Assembly (NCBI RefSeq): GCF_008119785.1 | Contig: NZ_VSFA01000009.1 | Location: 1 to 64,000 of the forward strand | Direction: 5' to 3' | DNA length: 64,000 bases | DNA from: Micromonospora sp. MP36 | Lineage (GTDB): Bacteria; Actinomycetota; Actinomycetes; Mycobacteriales; Micromonosporaceae | Shown: positions 43,601 through 51,291 of the stretch, in pieces | Numbering within the stretch: the first letter of the stretch is position 1 | Layout: the number at the start of each line of letters is the position of its first letter | Made by a program: the position numbers and the translations under genes | Notes under the pieces: model-generated | What the model saw: only the letters and a program-made list of their open reading frames with translations | Told to the model about the DNA's origin: nothing | Databases searched by the model: none

Positions 43601-46600
43601 TGGTGACGACCGAGGGCGCGTTGCCGCGCACCAGGTAGGAGAAGGTCGCCGAAGGTGACTGCTCGGCTGCCTTGCTGCGCCCGGGAGCCCAGCCCGCGGT
43701 GAGCCGGCCCAGCGGGTCGTAGGTCATGTCGGTACGTACCCCGTTGGCATCGAGCGTGGACAGGACGGAGCCCAGCAACGGATCGACCGAGGCGGTGTTG
43801 GTGTGCCCGAGGGCGTTGGTTTCCGCGACCGACGTCAGCGGCCCACCGGTCTCCGGGCGGTAGGTCACCCTGCTCCTGTCACCGGACGGATCCGTCGACT
43901 CGATCGGGCGGCCGTGCACGTCGTACCGCGCGGAACCCATCGGCACGTAGACACCCGGCTCGGACGCCTCCTCCGACTTCGTCAGATCGCCCTTCACCGG
44001 GGGTGTGGTGATGCTGGTCGCACCGTCGTAGTAGTGACGCTGGTCGCCGATGAGGTCAGCGTCTTTCGGCGGCACGTCGCATCCCACGCTGACCGTTTCC
44101 ATCCGGGCCAACGTGTCGATGATCCACGATGTGAGGTTCTGCGTGTACGACGTCCGGGCGCACGTGTCGTCATCCGGGGTCGACACGTCTCCGCGATCGT
44201 GGGTCTGGATCACCCGGCCGTATTCGTCATACGAGTAGAGGGTTTCGGTGACCCACACCCCGGCCGGATGCTTGGTGTACTCGCGCTCGGACCGCTCCTC
44301 CGTCAGGTACGCCTCCAGCGGCCCGACGGGCCGGTTGCGGATGGCCGTCCTGCGGATCTCCAACGGTTCCGAGATCGTCTTGCTGAGCCAGTCGGTGCCC
44401 TGGTAGACGGTCATCTCGCGGGTGAAGCCCCGCCGCACCGGCTTGTCCTCGATGGTGCCGCCCTGCGAGTCGCTCACCCACACGTCACGGCGCGTACCGT
44501 TGGAGAGCAGGTCGTTGTCCATACCCCGCAGAAACAGGTGCTCCTCGACGCGCTGCGTCCCGGCCAGCGGATCGCCGTGCTTGACCCGGGTGCGCTGGTA
44601 GCCACGGAACTGTCCCCACGACTTGAACCGCGTCGGCGTCAGCTCACCCGTGTCGTGGGTCCACCCGGCGCCGCCGAGGTATTCGTATTCGGTGACCTCC
44701 GCCGCGTTGCCGCTGCCGGTCATGTCCCGCTCGACAACCCTGGTGACCATGCTCTTGTGGAACCAGTCCAGCGTCGGCTCGGTGGAGCCACCCATCAGCC
44801 AGTACCCCGGATAGCAGGCCATCGCGTTGCCGTCCGGCACTGGCAGGCTCGATCGATCGCACGCCGGCTCCGCGTACGTGACGTCGATTCGGCCACCGGT
44901 CTCGTTGGTGATGGCGTTTAGGCGCCACTTGCTGAACGGGTACGCCATGTCGAGCCCGTCGACCCGGTTGTCGCGCGGCTCCCCGTCGAACTGCACGGGC
45001 GGCATGCTCACCGTCCCGCCGACGTGCCCGGCGTGGACGATCGACTCCAGCCACAAGCCGGGAGCGGTGCCGTCACCGTTCGCGGGAAACTGGTGGGTGA
45101 GCGTCCACGACGCCACGTCGCGGTACCCGGAGTCGTGATAGACCTGGGTGGTTATCTTCGCCAGCCGCTTCGTCGTCCAGAACGTCGGGGTCGTGATGTC
45201 GCACGTCGTGCTCGTGCACTGCTGGTCCAACGGCACGTCGGGGAAGTTCTGCGGGTTGGTCGCCGGGTCGCAGACCGTGCCGGGGATGCAGCGCGGTGCC
45301 GTGGTGAACATGACCCGGCCCGGAGCGGGGGCGGTCGAACCGTCCCGGAAGCCGTACTCGATCCGGTTCAACTGTCCTGCCCGCACGTACTGCGCCCGGC
45401 TGTAGTAGTTGGTTTCGGTGTCGTAGTAGTACGCCATTGCGTCGCCGTGGGTGTCGACGACGTAGTCGAGGTTCCACCGGTACGCCTGGGTGCACCACGC
45501 GTTGGCGAACACCGACTGGTGGCACGGCTCCCCCGCGTCGTCGCCGAAGACCGGCACCGTCCAGGCCGACTTCGCCGACGCCGACCGGCCGAAGAAGTAT
45601 TGCGTGCCATCCGGTGAGGTCAGCCGCCAGTACTCACCGTCGTTATCGCCGTTGGATGCGCCGGTGAGCAGCTCTACCCGCCATCCGCTGTCCTCTTCGG
45701 ATTTCCAGACCCCGGTCGCGTCGTCGCGGACCAGCTCGCCGCTGATGCCGGGCAGCGCCACAGTCGCGTTCTGGGAGGCGAAGCACAACTCCTGCGAGGC
45801 AGCCTGCCCGTCCTCCTTGCACGACTGGTAGGAGCGCTCGATGAACCCGGCCTGCGAGTCGAAGCCCTCCCCGATGATCGACGGTTGGTTGTTCGTCGCG
45901 GCCATCCGCCCGTCGACACTGCCGGAGGAGTAGTTGAGGCCCAGATCGGGGGTCAACCCCGGGAGGTCGGGCACGCCGACCGGGTACGACCAGCTGAAGT
46001 CCCCGGAGTTCAACCCGACCTGCCAGCTCAGCGACGGCGTCAGGGTCGTGGCCTGGAAGCTGCCGTTCGGGCCGCCGGATGCGGCGGTCACCGCGAACAG
46101 GCTGGCTTGGGCGAAGGTCGGACCGTCATCCGCACGCTGCCCGCTCGGCAGGTGATACCTGGCCGGCAGCGGAAGATCGGCCCGCAGCCTTCCGTTCTTC
46201 AGATCGTTTCGGCCCGGGAACACCTTGCCGTCGTGGAGCCGCACGAACTGCAGGCGCGAGGCCCAGTCACCGCCGTAGGCATGCCTCAGGTCGCCGTAGT
46301 CGACCTCGACAGGCGCGGTCTTGGCCTCGTCGCTGGAGATTCGCAACAGCAGGCCCCTGACCCCGGCACGGGTGGCGGTTGCCCGGTCAAGCACCTCCGC
46401 GCGTACTCCGGTGGGCGCGGCGACCGTGGCCTGCCGGGTTGCGGCCGGCGAGGTGCGAAGGAATCTGGCCTCCTCGCGACCCGGCCGGTGTCCGGCGGTC
46501 TGAGCGGCGTTGGTGCCCGGCGTCGATGTCGGCTTGGGTAGGTCAGGACGGAGCGGGCGATCCGGTTTGGCCTGCGCCGGCACGGCCAGCATTGTCGCTG

Positions 46601-46661
46601 CCAACACCGCCCCGGTCGCTGACGCCACAACCGAGCGCCATCCCCTTACTCGTTCTCTCAT
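40698..46661 (-). CDS. Secreted RHS-repeat protein B with a long distinct C-terminus (1,987 aa)
   Basis: Paralogue of RHS protein A: same signal-peptide plus SpvB-like start (GDFSWSYPVGVPDLPGLTPD), YD repeats and core (LVHLGAREYDPDIGRFISID, DPQQMHGYAYANNSPVTFSD). After DPDGLK come about 271 unique residues: a highly charged helical segment with a 33-residue tandem repeat (KEDQVYGKRNREDEAAR / KEDQVHGKRNREDEAAR), an NKPIEREHAVPPVKYLPSGG linker, then a glycine-rich beta domain with four cysteines ending GINVGIDFEYKSS. No known toxin motif is recognised. No clear ribosome binding site precedes ATG 46661, which lies inside the 3' end of the SARP gene, so translation may be coupled. The C-terminal region is visibly lower in G+C than its surroundings. 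Confidence 0.9.
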   Translation of the reverse strand: MRERVRGWRSVVASATGAVLAATMLAVPAQAKPDRPLRPDLPKPTSTPGTNAAQTAGHRPGREEARFLRTSPAATRQATVAAPTGVRAEVLDRATATRAGVRGLLLRISSDEAKTAPVEVDYGDLRHAYGGDWASRLQFVRLHDGKVFPGRNDLKNGRLRADLPLPARYHLPSGQRADDGPTFAQASLFAVTAASGGPNGSFQATTLTPSLSWQVGLNSGDFSWSYPVGVPDLPGLTPDLGLNYSSGSVDGRMAATNNQPSIIGEGFDSQAGFIERSYQSCKEDGQAASQELCFASQNATVALPGISGELVRDDATGVWKSEEDSGWRVELLTGASNGDNDGEYWRLTSPDGTQYFFGRSASAKSAWTVPVFGDDAGEPCHQSVFANAWCTQAYRWNLDYVVDTHGDAMAYYYDTETNYYSRAQYVRAGQLNRIEYGFRDGSTAPAPGRVMFTTAPRCIPGTVCDPATNPQNFPDVPLDQQCTSTTCDITTPTFWTTKRLAKITTQVYHDSGYRDVASWTLTHQFPANGDGTAPGLWLESIVHAGHVGGTVSMPPVQFDGEPRDNRVDGLDMAYPFSKWRLNAITNETGGRIDVTYAEPACDRSSLPVPDGNAMACYPGYWLMGGSTEPTLDWFHKSMVTRVVERDMTGSGNAAEVTEYEYLGGAGWTHDTGELTPTRFKSWGQFRGYQRTRVKHGDPLAGTQRVEEHLFLRGMDNDLLSNGTRRDVWVSDSQGGTIEDKPVRRGFTREMTVYQGTDWLSKTISEPLEIRRTAIRNRPVGPLEAYLTEERSEREYTKHPAGVWVTETLYSYDEYGRVIQTHDRGDVSTPDDDTCARTSYTQNLTSWIIDTLARMETVSVGCDVPPKDADLIGDQRHYYDGATSITTPPVKGDLTKSEEASEPGVYVPMGSARYDVHGRPIESTDPSGDRSRVTYRPETGGPLTSVAETNALGHTNTASVDPLLGSVLSTLDANGVRTDMTYDPLGRLTAGWAPGRSKAAEQSPSATFSYLVRGNAPSVVTSSALLSNGSYLVSRNLFDGFLRLRQTQSPSPYGGRVITDTFYDSQGRVSRTNDDYWNADSAPATSLFKVSETNVLAQTRYLFDATGRETDEILLSEGVEKWRNRTSYGPNWTATDPPAGGTATMEVFDLEGRTVELRQFHGDSPTGAYDAMKYTYNKAGQKASVTDSAGNVWRSFYDLRGRVTRDEDPDSGVTVSAYDDEDQLVSSTDSRGSTVTSTYDALGRKTGQFKGQTKLAAWTYDTLPNGKGLPVASIRYVDGNAYSSEVTGYQQGTGRALGSKVTIPGSEEGLAGAYTTSLTYDGFGRLTKTELPSAPGLPAEALTHRYNEFDLPQQLSGLDSYVNDTSYDEFGRVISTAHGTSGHQVWSGFGFDPVTGRLEFASMDREDESDPSVSAVTYTYDPVGNVLSSADAVSGDQQCFGYDYLTRLTEAWTPSSGDCGDARSATALGGPAPYWHSFAYDKTGNRLSEVRHAAGGDTTRAYTYPTAGSAQPHTLKSVTTTGTGGSKTDTYTYDSTGNMLTRQGQDLTWDAEGQLERIGDTSFLYDAEGNRLIRRDASGTTLYLGGLEIHRGTSGSLSSTRYYGNSAVRTSAGLSWLVSDHQGTANIAVNASDLSVTRRYQTPFGQSRGTAVSWPSQRGFVGGTNDPSTGLVHLGAREYDPDIGRFISIDPIIDDTDPQQMHGYAYANNSPVTFSDPDGLKYKCSNPRQCDGSDAKQKADAAKRKKWDVAQKKKREAQAKANRPRYDKEDQVYGKRNREDEAARNREKARKKSTPRPRQDKEDQVHGKRNREDEAARKKAKDAFDRLRNPFGGKCVVLKRQCMSPEERRVADKNKPIEREHAVPPVKYLPSGGFTAAKVCFGVCLAGKWEANGKGGSDIGAKVGYDARNHLEAKSGIRAGLKGGVGFSVSQGAYNTPANDRSWGGGVCYYAGIGGCVHAGWKKSGGLWFGGEAGYGINVGIDFEYKSS
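41221..41377 (-). repeat. In-frame 99-bp tandem repeat in RHS-B C-terminus
   Basis: Two diverged copies (41221-41277 and 41320-41376 plus flanks) repeat with a 99-bp period, i.e. 33 codons. They encode Lys/Glu/Arg-rich helices with the shared DKEDQV-GKRNREDEAAR core. Confidence 0.8.
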
Positions 46662-47520
46662 GCGGGTAGGCTTGGCCAGCGCCGCACGTCCGTGCGCATT
46701 TCGGTGCGCACACCACGCCGGTGTCCCGGCACCAACCGCCTTGGTAGTGCGGCGCCGGAGCAGACCTGAGCCGTACCTGCGGATCTCCGCGCAGGATGGC
46801 CTCGTAGAGCGACGTCAACAGCGGACTCGGCCGCGCTTTGAGATCGTTGGCCAGATACCCACAGGCGCGCCGGTACGCGTCAACGGCGGCCGCGACATCG
46901 CCGCTGCTGCTACAGGCCACCATGAGATGACCCCAGGCCCGTTCGCGATACGGCTGACGGCCGAGAAAGTAATGCAACAGCAGGCGTGCACGGTCCGGCT
47001 CGCCGGCCTCGATCAGCAGTTCGGCGTACTCCTCGACGGCGGACTGCCATAGGACAAGCAGTGCCTGCGCGTGTCCAAACAGGGCCGGCCCCTGCGGCAC
47101 GTCGAGCATCGGGGAGTCGCGGTACAGCGAGACCGCATCGGCGAAGAGCCTGACCGCCGTGGCCCGGTCGCCTCCGCGCCGCGCACCACGGCCTTCGTCG
47201 ATCATGGCCTGGAACTGCAGCGCGTCGACGCTGCCCGCGATGGTCAACGACCAGCCGTAGCGCCCCTGGAAGAGTTGCCCGCCCAGGTCCATCACCCACA
47301 GCCGCAGCTCGGCAAGATAGCTGCGGAAGTTCGAGGCGGCCGAGGCGGGCACGGAGTTGCCCCAGAGTTCGGCATAGGCCGTCGCCCGACGCAGCATGCG
47401 GTCCCGATCGAGCAGCAGCATCGCCAGTAGTGTGCGGGCTTTCCCGGTCGGAATGGGTACCAGGCGACCTTGCTGCCGCACCTCCAAGGGGCCCAGCAAG
47501 TTCACCGCCAACTGCTCCAT
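46543..47520 (-). CDS. SARP-family regulator without ATPase domain (325 aa)
   Basis: Short SARP: winged-helix OmpR-like DNA-binding domain (about 1-95; MEQLAVNLLGPLEVRQQ, GNSVPASAASNFRSYLAELR) plus bacterial transcriptional activator domain (100-255; YRERAWGHLMVACSSSGDVA, VDAYRRACGYLANDL). ATG 47520 gives the standard SARP N-terminus. The expected end of the activator domain is near LYEAILRGDPQVRL; the remaining roughly 60 residues look non-native and run 119 bp into the RHS-B gene, so the true stop may have been lost or the overlap may couple translation. It is the first gene of the leftward RHS/LamG series and is the likely activator of it. Confidence 0.82.
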   Translation of the reverse strand: MEQLAVNLLGPLEVRQQGRLVPIPTGKARTLLAMLLLDRDRMLRRATAYAELWGNSVPASAASNFRSYLAELRLWVMDLGGQLFQGRYGWSLTIAGSVDALQFQAMIDEGRGARRGGDRATAVRLFADAVSLYRDSPMLDVPQGPALFGHAQALLVLWQSAVEEYAELLIEAGEPDRARLLLHYFLGRQPYRERAWGHLMVACSSSGDVAAAVDAYRRACGYLANDLKARPSPLLTSLYEAILRGDPQVRLRSAPAPHYQGGWCRDTGVVCAPKCARTCGAGQAYPHERTSKGMALGCGVSDRGGVGSDNAGRAGAGQTGSPAPS

Positions 47521-47779
47521 GGAAAAGATCGTCGATTCGTGGGGCGCGGGATGTCCACCGTCCCGAACGTGCGCGAACAAGCCCGAACAGCCAGCGTCTA
47601 CCGGAGTCGCGGGCTCGGTGCGGTGATCGAGCACGGCACGCCAGAGCGGTGTTGTCGTGCTCGTCGAGGCTCTCGACGAGCACGGCGGCAAGCAGCTCGG
47701 CGACGACAGGAGCGGATTGGGCCTGGGCGGCGCTCAGGTGCGCACCGCTTGACACGCACCCGGCATTCATACATCCTAA
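47521..47779. other. SARP upstream region with a perfect 12-bp hairpin
   Basis: About 260 bases separate the SARP and GntR genes. A perfect hairpin, arms 47657-47668 (GTGCTCGTCGAG) and 47672-47683 with a 3-nt loop, lies about 140 bp upstream of the SARP start. A minus-strand frame beginning near 47773 (MNAGCVSSGAHLSAAQAQSA) has AGGA before it but continues in a different frame through the SARP gene, so any product would have to be short or frameshifted. Nothing else is recognised. Confidence 0.4.
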
Positions 47780-47801
47780 TTTCACTAGTAACCTAGTGAA
47801 A
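47780..47801. promoter_or_regulatory. Putative GntR (YtrA-type) operator
   Basis: Perfect inverted repeat with 9-bp arms TTTCACTAG and CTAGTGAAA around a TAAC spacer, ending 12 bp before the GTG of the GntR gene. An AT-rich island in GC-rich DNA, well placed for autorepression and possibly for control of the leftward SARP region as well. Confidence 0.7.
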
Positions 47802-47812
47802 CGGAATTATGG

Positions 47813-48202
47813 GTGATCGACTTCCACGTCGACGCGCGCTCGGGCATGGCGCCGTACCTGCAGATCGTCAGGCAGGTACGGCAAGCGCTGCTGCTGGGGC
47901 TGCTCACCGAGGGCGACAAGCTGCCCACGGTCAAGGAGGTGGTCGCCAAGGTGGCGATCAATCCGAACACCGTGAGCAAGGCGTACCGCGAACTCGAACA
48001 CCTCGGCCTGGCCGCGGGAAAGCCGGGGGTGGGCACCTTCATCACCCAATCGCTCGGCCACGCATCGCTCACCGAACACGGTCCGCTGCAGCAGGAGCTG
48101 CGCGCCTGGATGGACAAGGCCCGCGCTGCGGGCCTGACCGAGCCGGGCATCGAGGCGATGTTCCAGAACACCCTGCGCGGAAGCGCCGAAGAGGAGAAAT
48201 GA
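47813..48202 (+). CDS. GntR-family regulator, YtrA-like (129 aa)
   Basis: Short GntR protein with the winged HTH (about residues 10-78: MAPYLQIVRQVRQALLLGLL, GDKLPTVKEVVAKVAINPNT, then VSKAYRELEHLGL and PGVGTFIT) and only a short helical tail, the YtrA subfamily layout linked to ABC transporters. GTG 47813 was chosen because it gives VIDFHVDARSG, the usual start. Its stop overlaps the ATG of the ABC ATPase (ATGA). A perfect palindrome lies just upstream. It probably represses this three-gene operon and responds to a compound such as a cell-wall-active antibiotic (family knowledge). Confidence 0.9.
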   Translation: MIDFHVDARSGMAPYLQIVRQVRQALLLGLLTEGDKLPTVKEVVAKVAINPNTVSKAYRELEHLGLAAGKPGVGTFITQSLGHASLTEHGPLQQELRAWMDKARAAGLTEPGIEAMFQNTLRGSAEEEK

Positions 48203-49098
48203 ACGCGATCCTGCAAGCCCACGCGCTCGGCAAGAGATACGGCCAGCGCCAGGCGCTGGCCGACTGCACCCTGGAGCTCCCGCCGGGGCACGTCGTCGGC
48301 CTGGTCGGGCCCAACGGCGCGGGCAAGACCACGCTGCTGAAGATCGCCTGCGGCATGCTCGCGCCGACAACCGGGCGGATCGAGGTGCTGGGCGAGCAGC
48401 CCAACGGCGCACCCGCGCAACTGGCCCGGGTCGGGTACGTCGCCCAGGACACCCCCACCTACGCGAGCCTGCCCGTCGCCGACCACCTGACGTTCGGCGC
48501 CAAGATGAACCCGGCCTGGGACGCGAAGCTCGCACAGGCCCGCATCGAGCAACTCGGCCTGAACCCGAAGCAGAAGGCGGGCAAGCTCTCCGGCGGGCAG
48601 CGCGCCCAGCTCGCTCTGACCCTCGCGGTGGCCAAGCGACCCGAACTGCTCATCCTCGACGAGCCGGTCGCCAGCCTCGACCCGCTGGCCCGCCGCGACT
48701 TCCTGCGCCACCTGATGGAGTCGGTCGCCGAGCACGACACCAGCGTCATCCTCTCCTCGCACCTGGTCTCCGACCTCGAACGCGTCTGCGACTACCTGAT
48801 CGTGCTGGTCTCCTCCCGCGTACAGCTCGCCGGCGAAACCGATGATCTGCTCGCGCAGCACCACCGGATCGTGTGCACGCGGCGCCAGGAGTCCGAACTG
48901 CCCGCGGGGTTGAAGGTCATCTCGGCGGAGCACACCGACCGGCAGTCCACGTTCGTGGTGCGAAGCGACAGCGAACTGCCCGCCGGGGACTGGTCCGCCG
49001 AACACCTCGAACTGGAGGACCTCGTGCTGACCTACCTGGAGCGGCCCGTCGACCACGGCGCCGATACCGCGATGCAACCGACGGGAGAAGCGCGATGA
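48199..49098 (+). CDS. ABC transporter ATP-binding protein (299 aa)
   Basis: Nucleotide-binding domain with Walker A GPNGAGKTT, signature LSGGQRAQLALTLAVA, Walker B ELLILDEPVASLD and H-loop ILSSHLVSDLERV, followed by a C-terminal regulatory segment. The ATG overlaps the GntR stop and the gene's stop overlaps the permease ATG, so all three are coupled. YtrA-associated ATPases of this type serve antibiotic-responsive or acetoin-related ABC systems; the substrate here is unknown. Confidence 0.92.
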   Translation: MNAILQAHALGKRYGQRQALADCTLELPPGHVVGLVGPNGAGKTTLLKIACGMLAPTTGRIEVLGEQPNGAPAQLARVGYVAQDTPTYASLPVADHLTFGAKMNPAWDAKLAQARIEQLGLNPKQKAGKLSGGQRAQLALTLAVAKRPELLILDEPVASLDPLARRDFLRHLMESVAEHDTSVILSSHLVSDLERVCDYLIVLVSSRVQLAGETDDLLAQHHRIVCTRRQESELPAGLKVISAEHTDRQSTFVVRSDSELPAGDWSAEHLELEDLVLTYLERPVDHGADTAMQPTGEAR

Positions 49099-50135
49099 TC
49101 TGGCTGACCTGGCGGCAGTTCCGTGCCCAGGCCCTCACCGGCCTGGCCCTGCTCGCCGCCGCGGCGACCGTGTTCCTGGTCACCGGGTTGCGGATGCACC
49201 ACAGTTACACCGCGGCCCTGGCCGCGTGCGCCCCGCTGCACGCCTGCGACGGCGCGACCCCCGCGGCGCGGGCGTTGGGTGCCCAGCTCAGCCAGTTGCC
49301 GCGAAGCTATGAGCCCATGTTGATGCTCCTGCAACTCCTCGTGATCGCCGTACCGGCAGTGATCGGCATCTTCTGGGGCGCGCCGCTGATCGGCCGTGAG
49401 CTCGAAACCGGCACGCACCAACTCGCCTGGAACCAAACCGTCACGCGCACCCGGTGGCTCGCGGTCAAACTCACCGTCGTCGGCGTCGCCGCGGTCACCA
49501 CCACCGCGATGCTCAGTTGGCTGCTGACCTGGTGGGCCGGGCCGCTGGACAACCTCAACGGCAACCTGTGGGCGGCGATGACCTTCGCCTCACGCGACAT
49601 CGTCCCGCTCGGCTACGCCGCGTTCGCCTTCGCCCTGGGCACCACGCTGGGACTGCTGGTGCGCCGCACTCTGCCGGCCATGGCCATCACCCTGGCCGTG
49701 TTCATCGCCATCCAGATTCTCGTACCCACCCTTATCCGACCCCACCTGCTGCCGTCGACCGCAACCACTTTCCCGATCAACCAGGCCAGCGCCAGCCAGT
49801 TCCACGACTTCCGGGGCACGCAGACGGAATTCCACTTCGACCTGCCGACACCGCGAGGCGCCTGGCTGACATCCCAGCCGCCCGTGAAGAACTCGGCCGG
49901 CCAGGTGGTCCGCATCGACAGTTACCCCGAATGTTTCCCAGATAGCCAGGGCGACGCCCCAGACCTGAGTCAGATCGGCGCCTGCCTCGCCAAGTACGAC
50001 CTCCACGAAACAGTCACCTACCACCCCGCGAGCCACTACTGGCCGCTGCAGTGGATGGAAACCGGGATCTTCATCGTGCTCGCCGGGGCGCTGGTCGGTA
50101 CCTGCTTCTGGTGGATCCGGCGCCGACAGAACTAA
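49095..50135 (+). CDS. ABC-2 type permease (346 aa)
   Basis: Begins MIWLTWRQFRAQALTGLALL, with about six transmembrane helices and one large extracytoplasmic region (about residues 235-315) that carries PTPRGAWLTSQPPVKN and two cysteines (YPECFPDS, IGACLAKYD), plus a shorter external loop after helix 1 with CAPLHAC. Motif GRELETGTHQLAWNQTVTRT is typical of actinobacterial ABC-2 permeases of GntR-linked systems. It is co-translated with the ATPase. The stop lies 5 bp from the left inverted repeat of an insertion sequence, which spared the coding region. Confidence 0.9.
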   Translation: MIWLTWRQFRAQALTGLALLAAAATVFLVTGLRMHHSYTAALAACAPLHACDGATPAARALGAQLSQLPRSYEPMLMLLQLLVIAVPAVIGIFWGAPLIGRELETGTHQLAWNQTVTRTRWLAVKLTVVGVAAVTTTAMLSWLLTWWAGPLDNLNGNLWAAMTFASRDIVPLGYAAFAFALGTTLGLLVRRTLPAMAITLAVFIAIQILVPTLIRPHLLPSTATTFPINQASASQFHDFRGTQTEFHFDLPTPRGAWLTSQPPVKNSAGQVVRIDSYPECFPDSQGDAPDLSQIGACLAKYDLHETVTYHPASHYWPLQWMETGIFIVLAGALVGTCFWWIRRRQN

Positions 50136-50140
50136 CGATC

Positions 50141-51162
50141 TTGTGCGCAATAGGAGGACGATTGGTGGTGTCCGTGCGGCGTAGGTGATGATCTCCGGGT
50201 GTCGATCCGGTGGGCGCGTCGTGTGTTCAGTCATCCCGCGTTCACCGGGATCTCCCGCCGTCATCTGCAACTGCTGCGAACCGAGCTGCGTGTGGTGTGG
50301 CTGGCCGGGCGGGAGGGCCGGCTGTATGCCCGGCGGGGTGGCCATCGGCGGCGGGCGGCTGGAGCCGGGCGGCGTTTGACGCTGCGGTTCACTGATCGGC
50401 TTGTCGTTACCCTCGCTCATCTGCGTCTGGGGGTGCCGCACGAGGCCCTGGCGGTGGCGTTCGGGGTGGACCGGTCGACCGTGACTCGGGCGATCGGGCA
50501 GGTGCGGCCCTTGTTGGCCCGTCGCGGGTTCGTCCGCCCGAGCGGGATCCGGCTGCGCACCCTGGCGGATGTGTTCGCCTATGCCGCCGCGGAGGGTGTG
50601 ACACTGCGGCTGGACGCCACTGAGATCCGGGTCCGCCGGCCCCGTGCAGGCCGGCCTGGCCGTAAGGCGTTCGTGTCGGGCAAGGCGAAGCAGAACACGA
50701 TCAAGGCCACCTTGGTGGCCGACGAGTACGGGGCGACCCTGTGGTGCGGTGGACACCGGCCAGGGCGGGTGCACGACACCACCGCCGCCCGCGTCGAGGG
50801 CATCGACGCCCTGCTGGACGCCTACCCGCAGGTGACGGTGCTGGTCGACGCCGGCTATCAAGGTCTGGCCAAGGACCACCCCGACCAGGTCACCGCTCCG
50901 CCGCTGAAACTACGCCCCGGCGCACCACCCGCACGTCAGCACGCGTGGGAAGCAGAGCGTAAACACCATTCCTCACAACGCATCCCGGTCGAACACGCCA
51001 TCGCGGAGCTGAAGTGGTGGCGGCAGCTTCAACGCTTCACCGGCCGCCGTGAGCTGTTGCCCGAGACCATCGACGCGGTCGCCGGCCTGGTATCCGACCG
51101 CATGATCACCTGGTAACCGATCCACATCACAGCAGCCACGAACCCCCGGCAATTGCGCACAA
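50141..51162 (+). mobile_element. IS5-type insertion sequence (about 1,022 bp)
   Basis: Terminal inverted repeats of 11 bp, TTGTGCGCAAT at 50141-50151 and its perfect complement at 51152-51162, enclose a single intact transposase gene. No clear direct target duplication is visible in the flanks (ACGATC on the left, CGTCGT on the right). Both ends appear complete, so the element may be active. Assignment to the IS5 superfamily rests on the transposase. Confidence 0.85.
50199..51116 (+). CDS. IS5-superfamily transposase, DDE_Tnp_4 type (305 aa)
   Basis: N-terminal HTH_Tnp_4-like helix-turn-helix (HEALAVAFGVDRSTVTRAIG) and a DDE nuclease domain with the first Asp in LRLDATEIRVRRP, the second in VLVDAGYQGLAKDHPD and the Glu in EHAIAELKWWRQLQRF. 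The GGHRPGRVHDTTA stretch is typical of the family. It is full length with no frameshift. The translation start is uncertain: GTG 50199 (VSIRWARRVFSH) is used. Confidence 0.9.
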   Translation: MSIRWARRVFSHPAFTGISRRHLQLLRTELRVVWLAGREGRLYARRGGHRRRAAGAGRRLTLRFTDRLVVTLAHLRLGVPHEALAVAFGVDRSTVTRAIGQVRPLLARRGFVRPSGIRLRTLADVFAYAAAEGVTLRLDATEIRVRRPRAGRPGRKAFVSGKAKQNTIKATLVADEYGATLWCGGHRPGRVHDTTAARVEGIDALLDAYPQVTVLVDAGYQGLAKDHPDQVTAPPLKLRPGAPPARQHAWEAERKHHSSQRIPVEHAIAELKWWRQLQRFTGRRELLPETIDAVAGLVSDRMITW

Positions 51163-51247
51163 CGTCGTAACCGTTCGCCCGCCCCGATACTCGAAGACTG
51201 TCGCGAGTTATCTGTTGGATGCCTGACGTAGGGGCCACCAAAAGGGG

Positions 51248-51276
51248 TCAGGGCCGGTCTGAACGACCGGCCCTGA
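51248..51276 (-). terminator. Rho-independent terminator of tRNA-Lys
   Basis: A perfect 12-bp stem (TCAGGGCCGGTC / GACCGGCCCTGA) with a 5-nt loop; on the minus strand it is followed by CCCCTTTT, i.e. a T-tract, directly downstream of the tRNA. Confidence 0.8.
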
Positions 51277-51291
51277 GGGTGTTACTGCTGG

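Noticed and set aside
46910..47785. A 291-residue minus-strand frame starting MKLGCMNAGC
   Set aside because: Most of it lies in the wrong frame of the SARP gene. The first 40 residues look plausible but have no recognisable family, so no gene was called.
50136..51170. Target-site duplication around the insertion sequence
   Set aside because: The flanks (ACGATC and CGTCGT) give no direct repeat longer than two bases.
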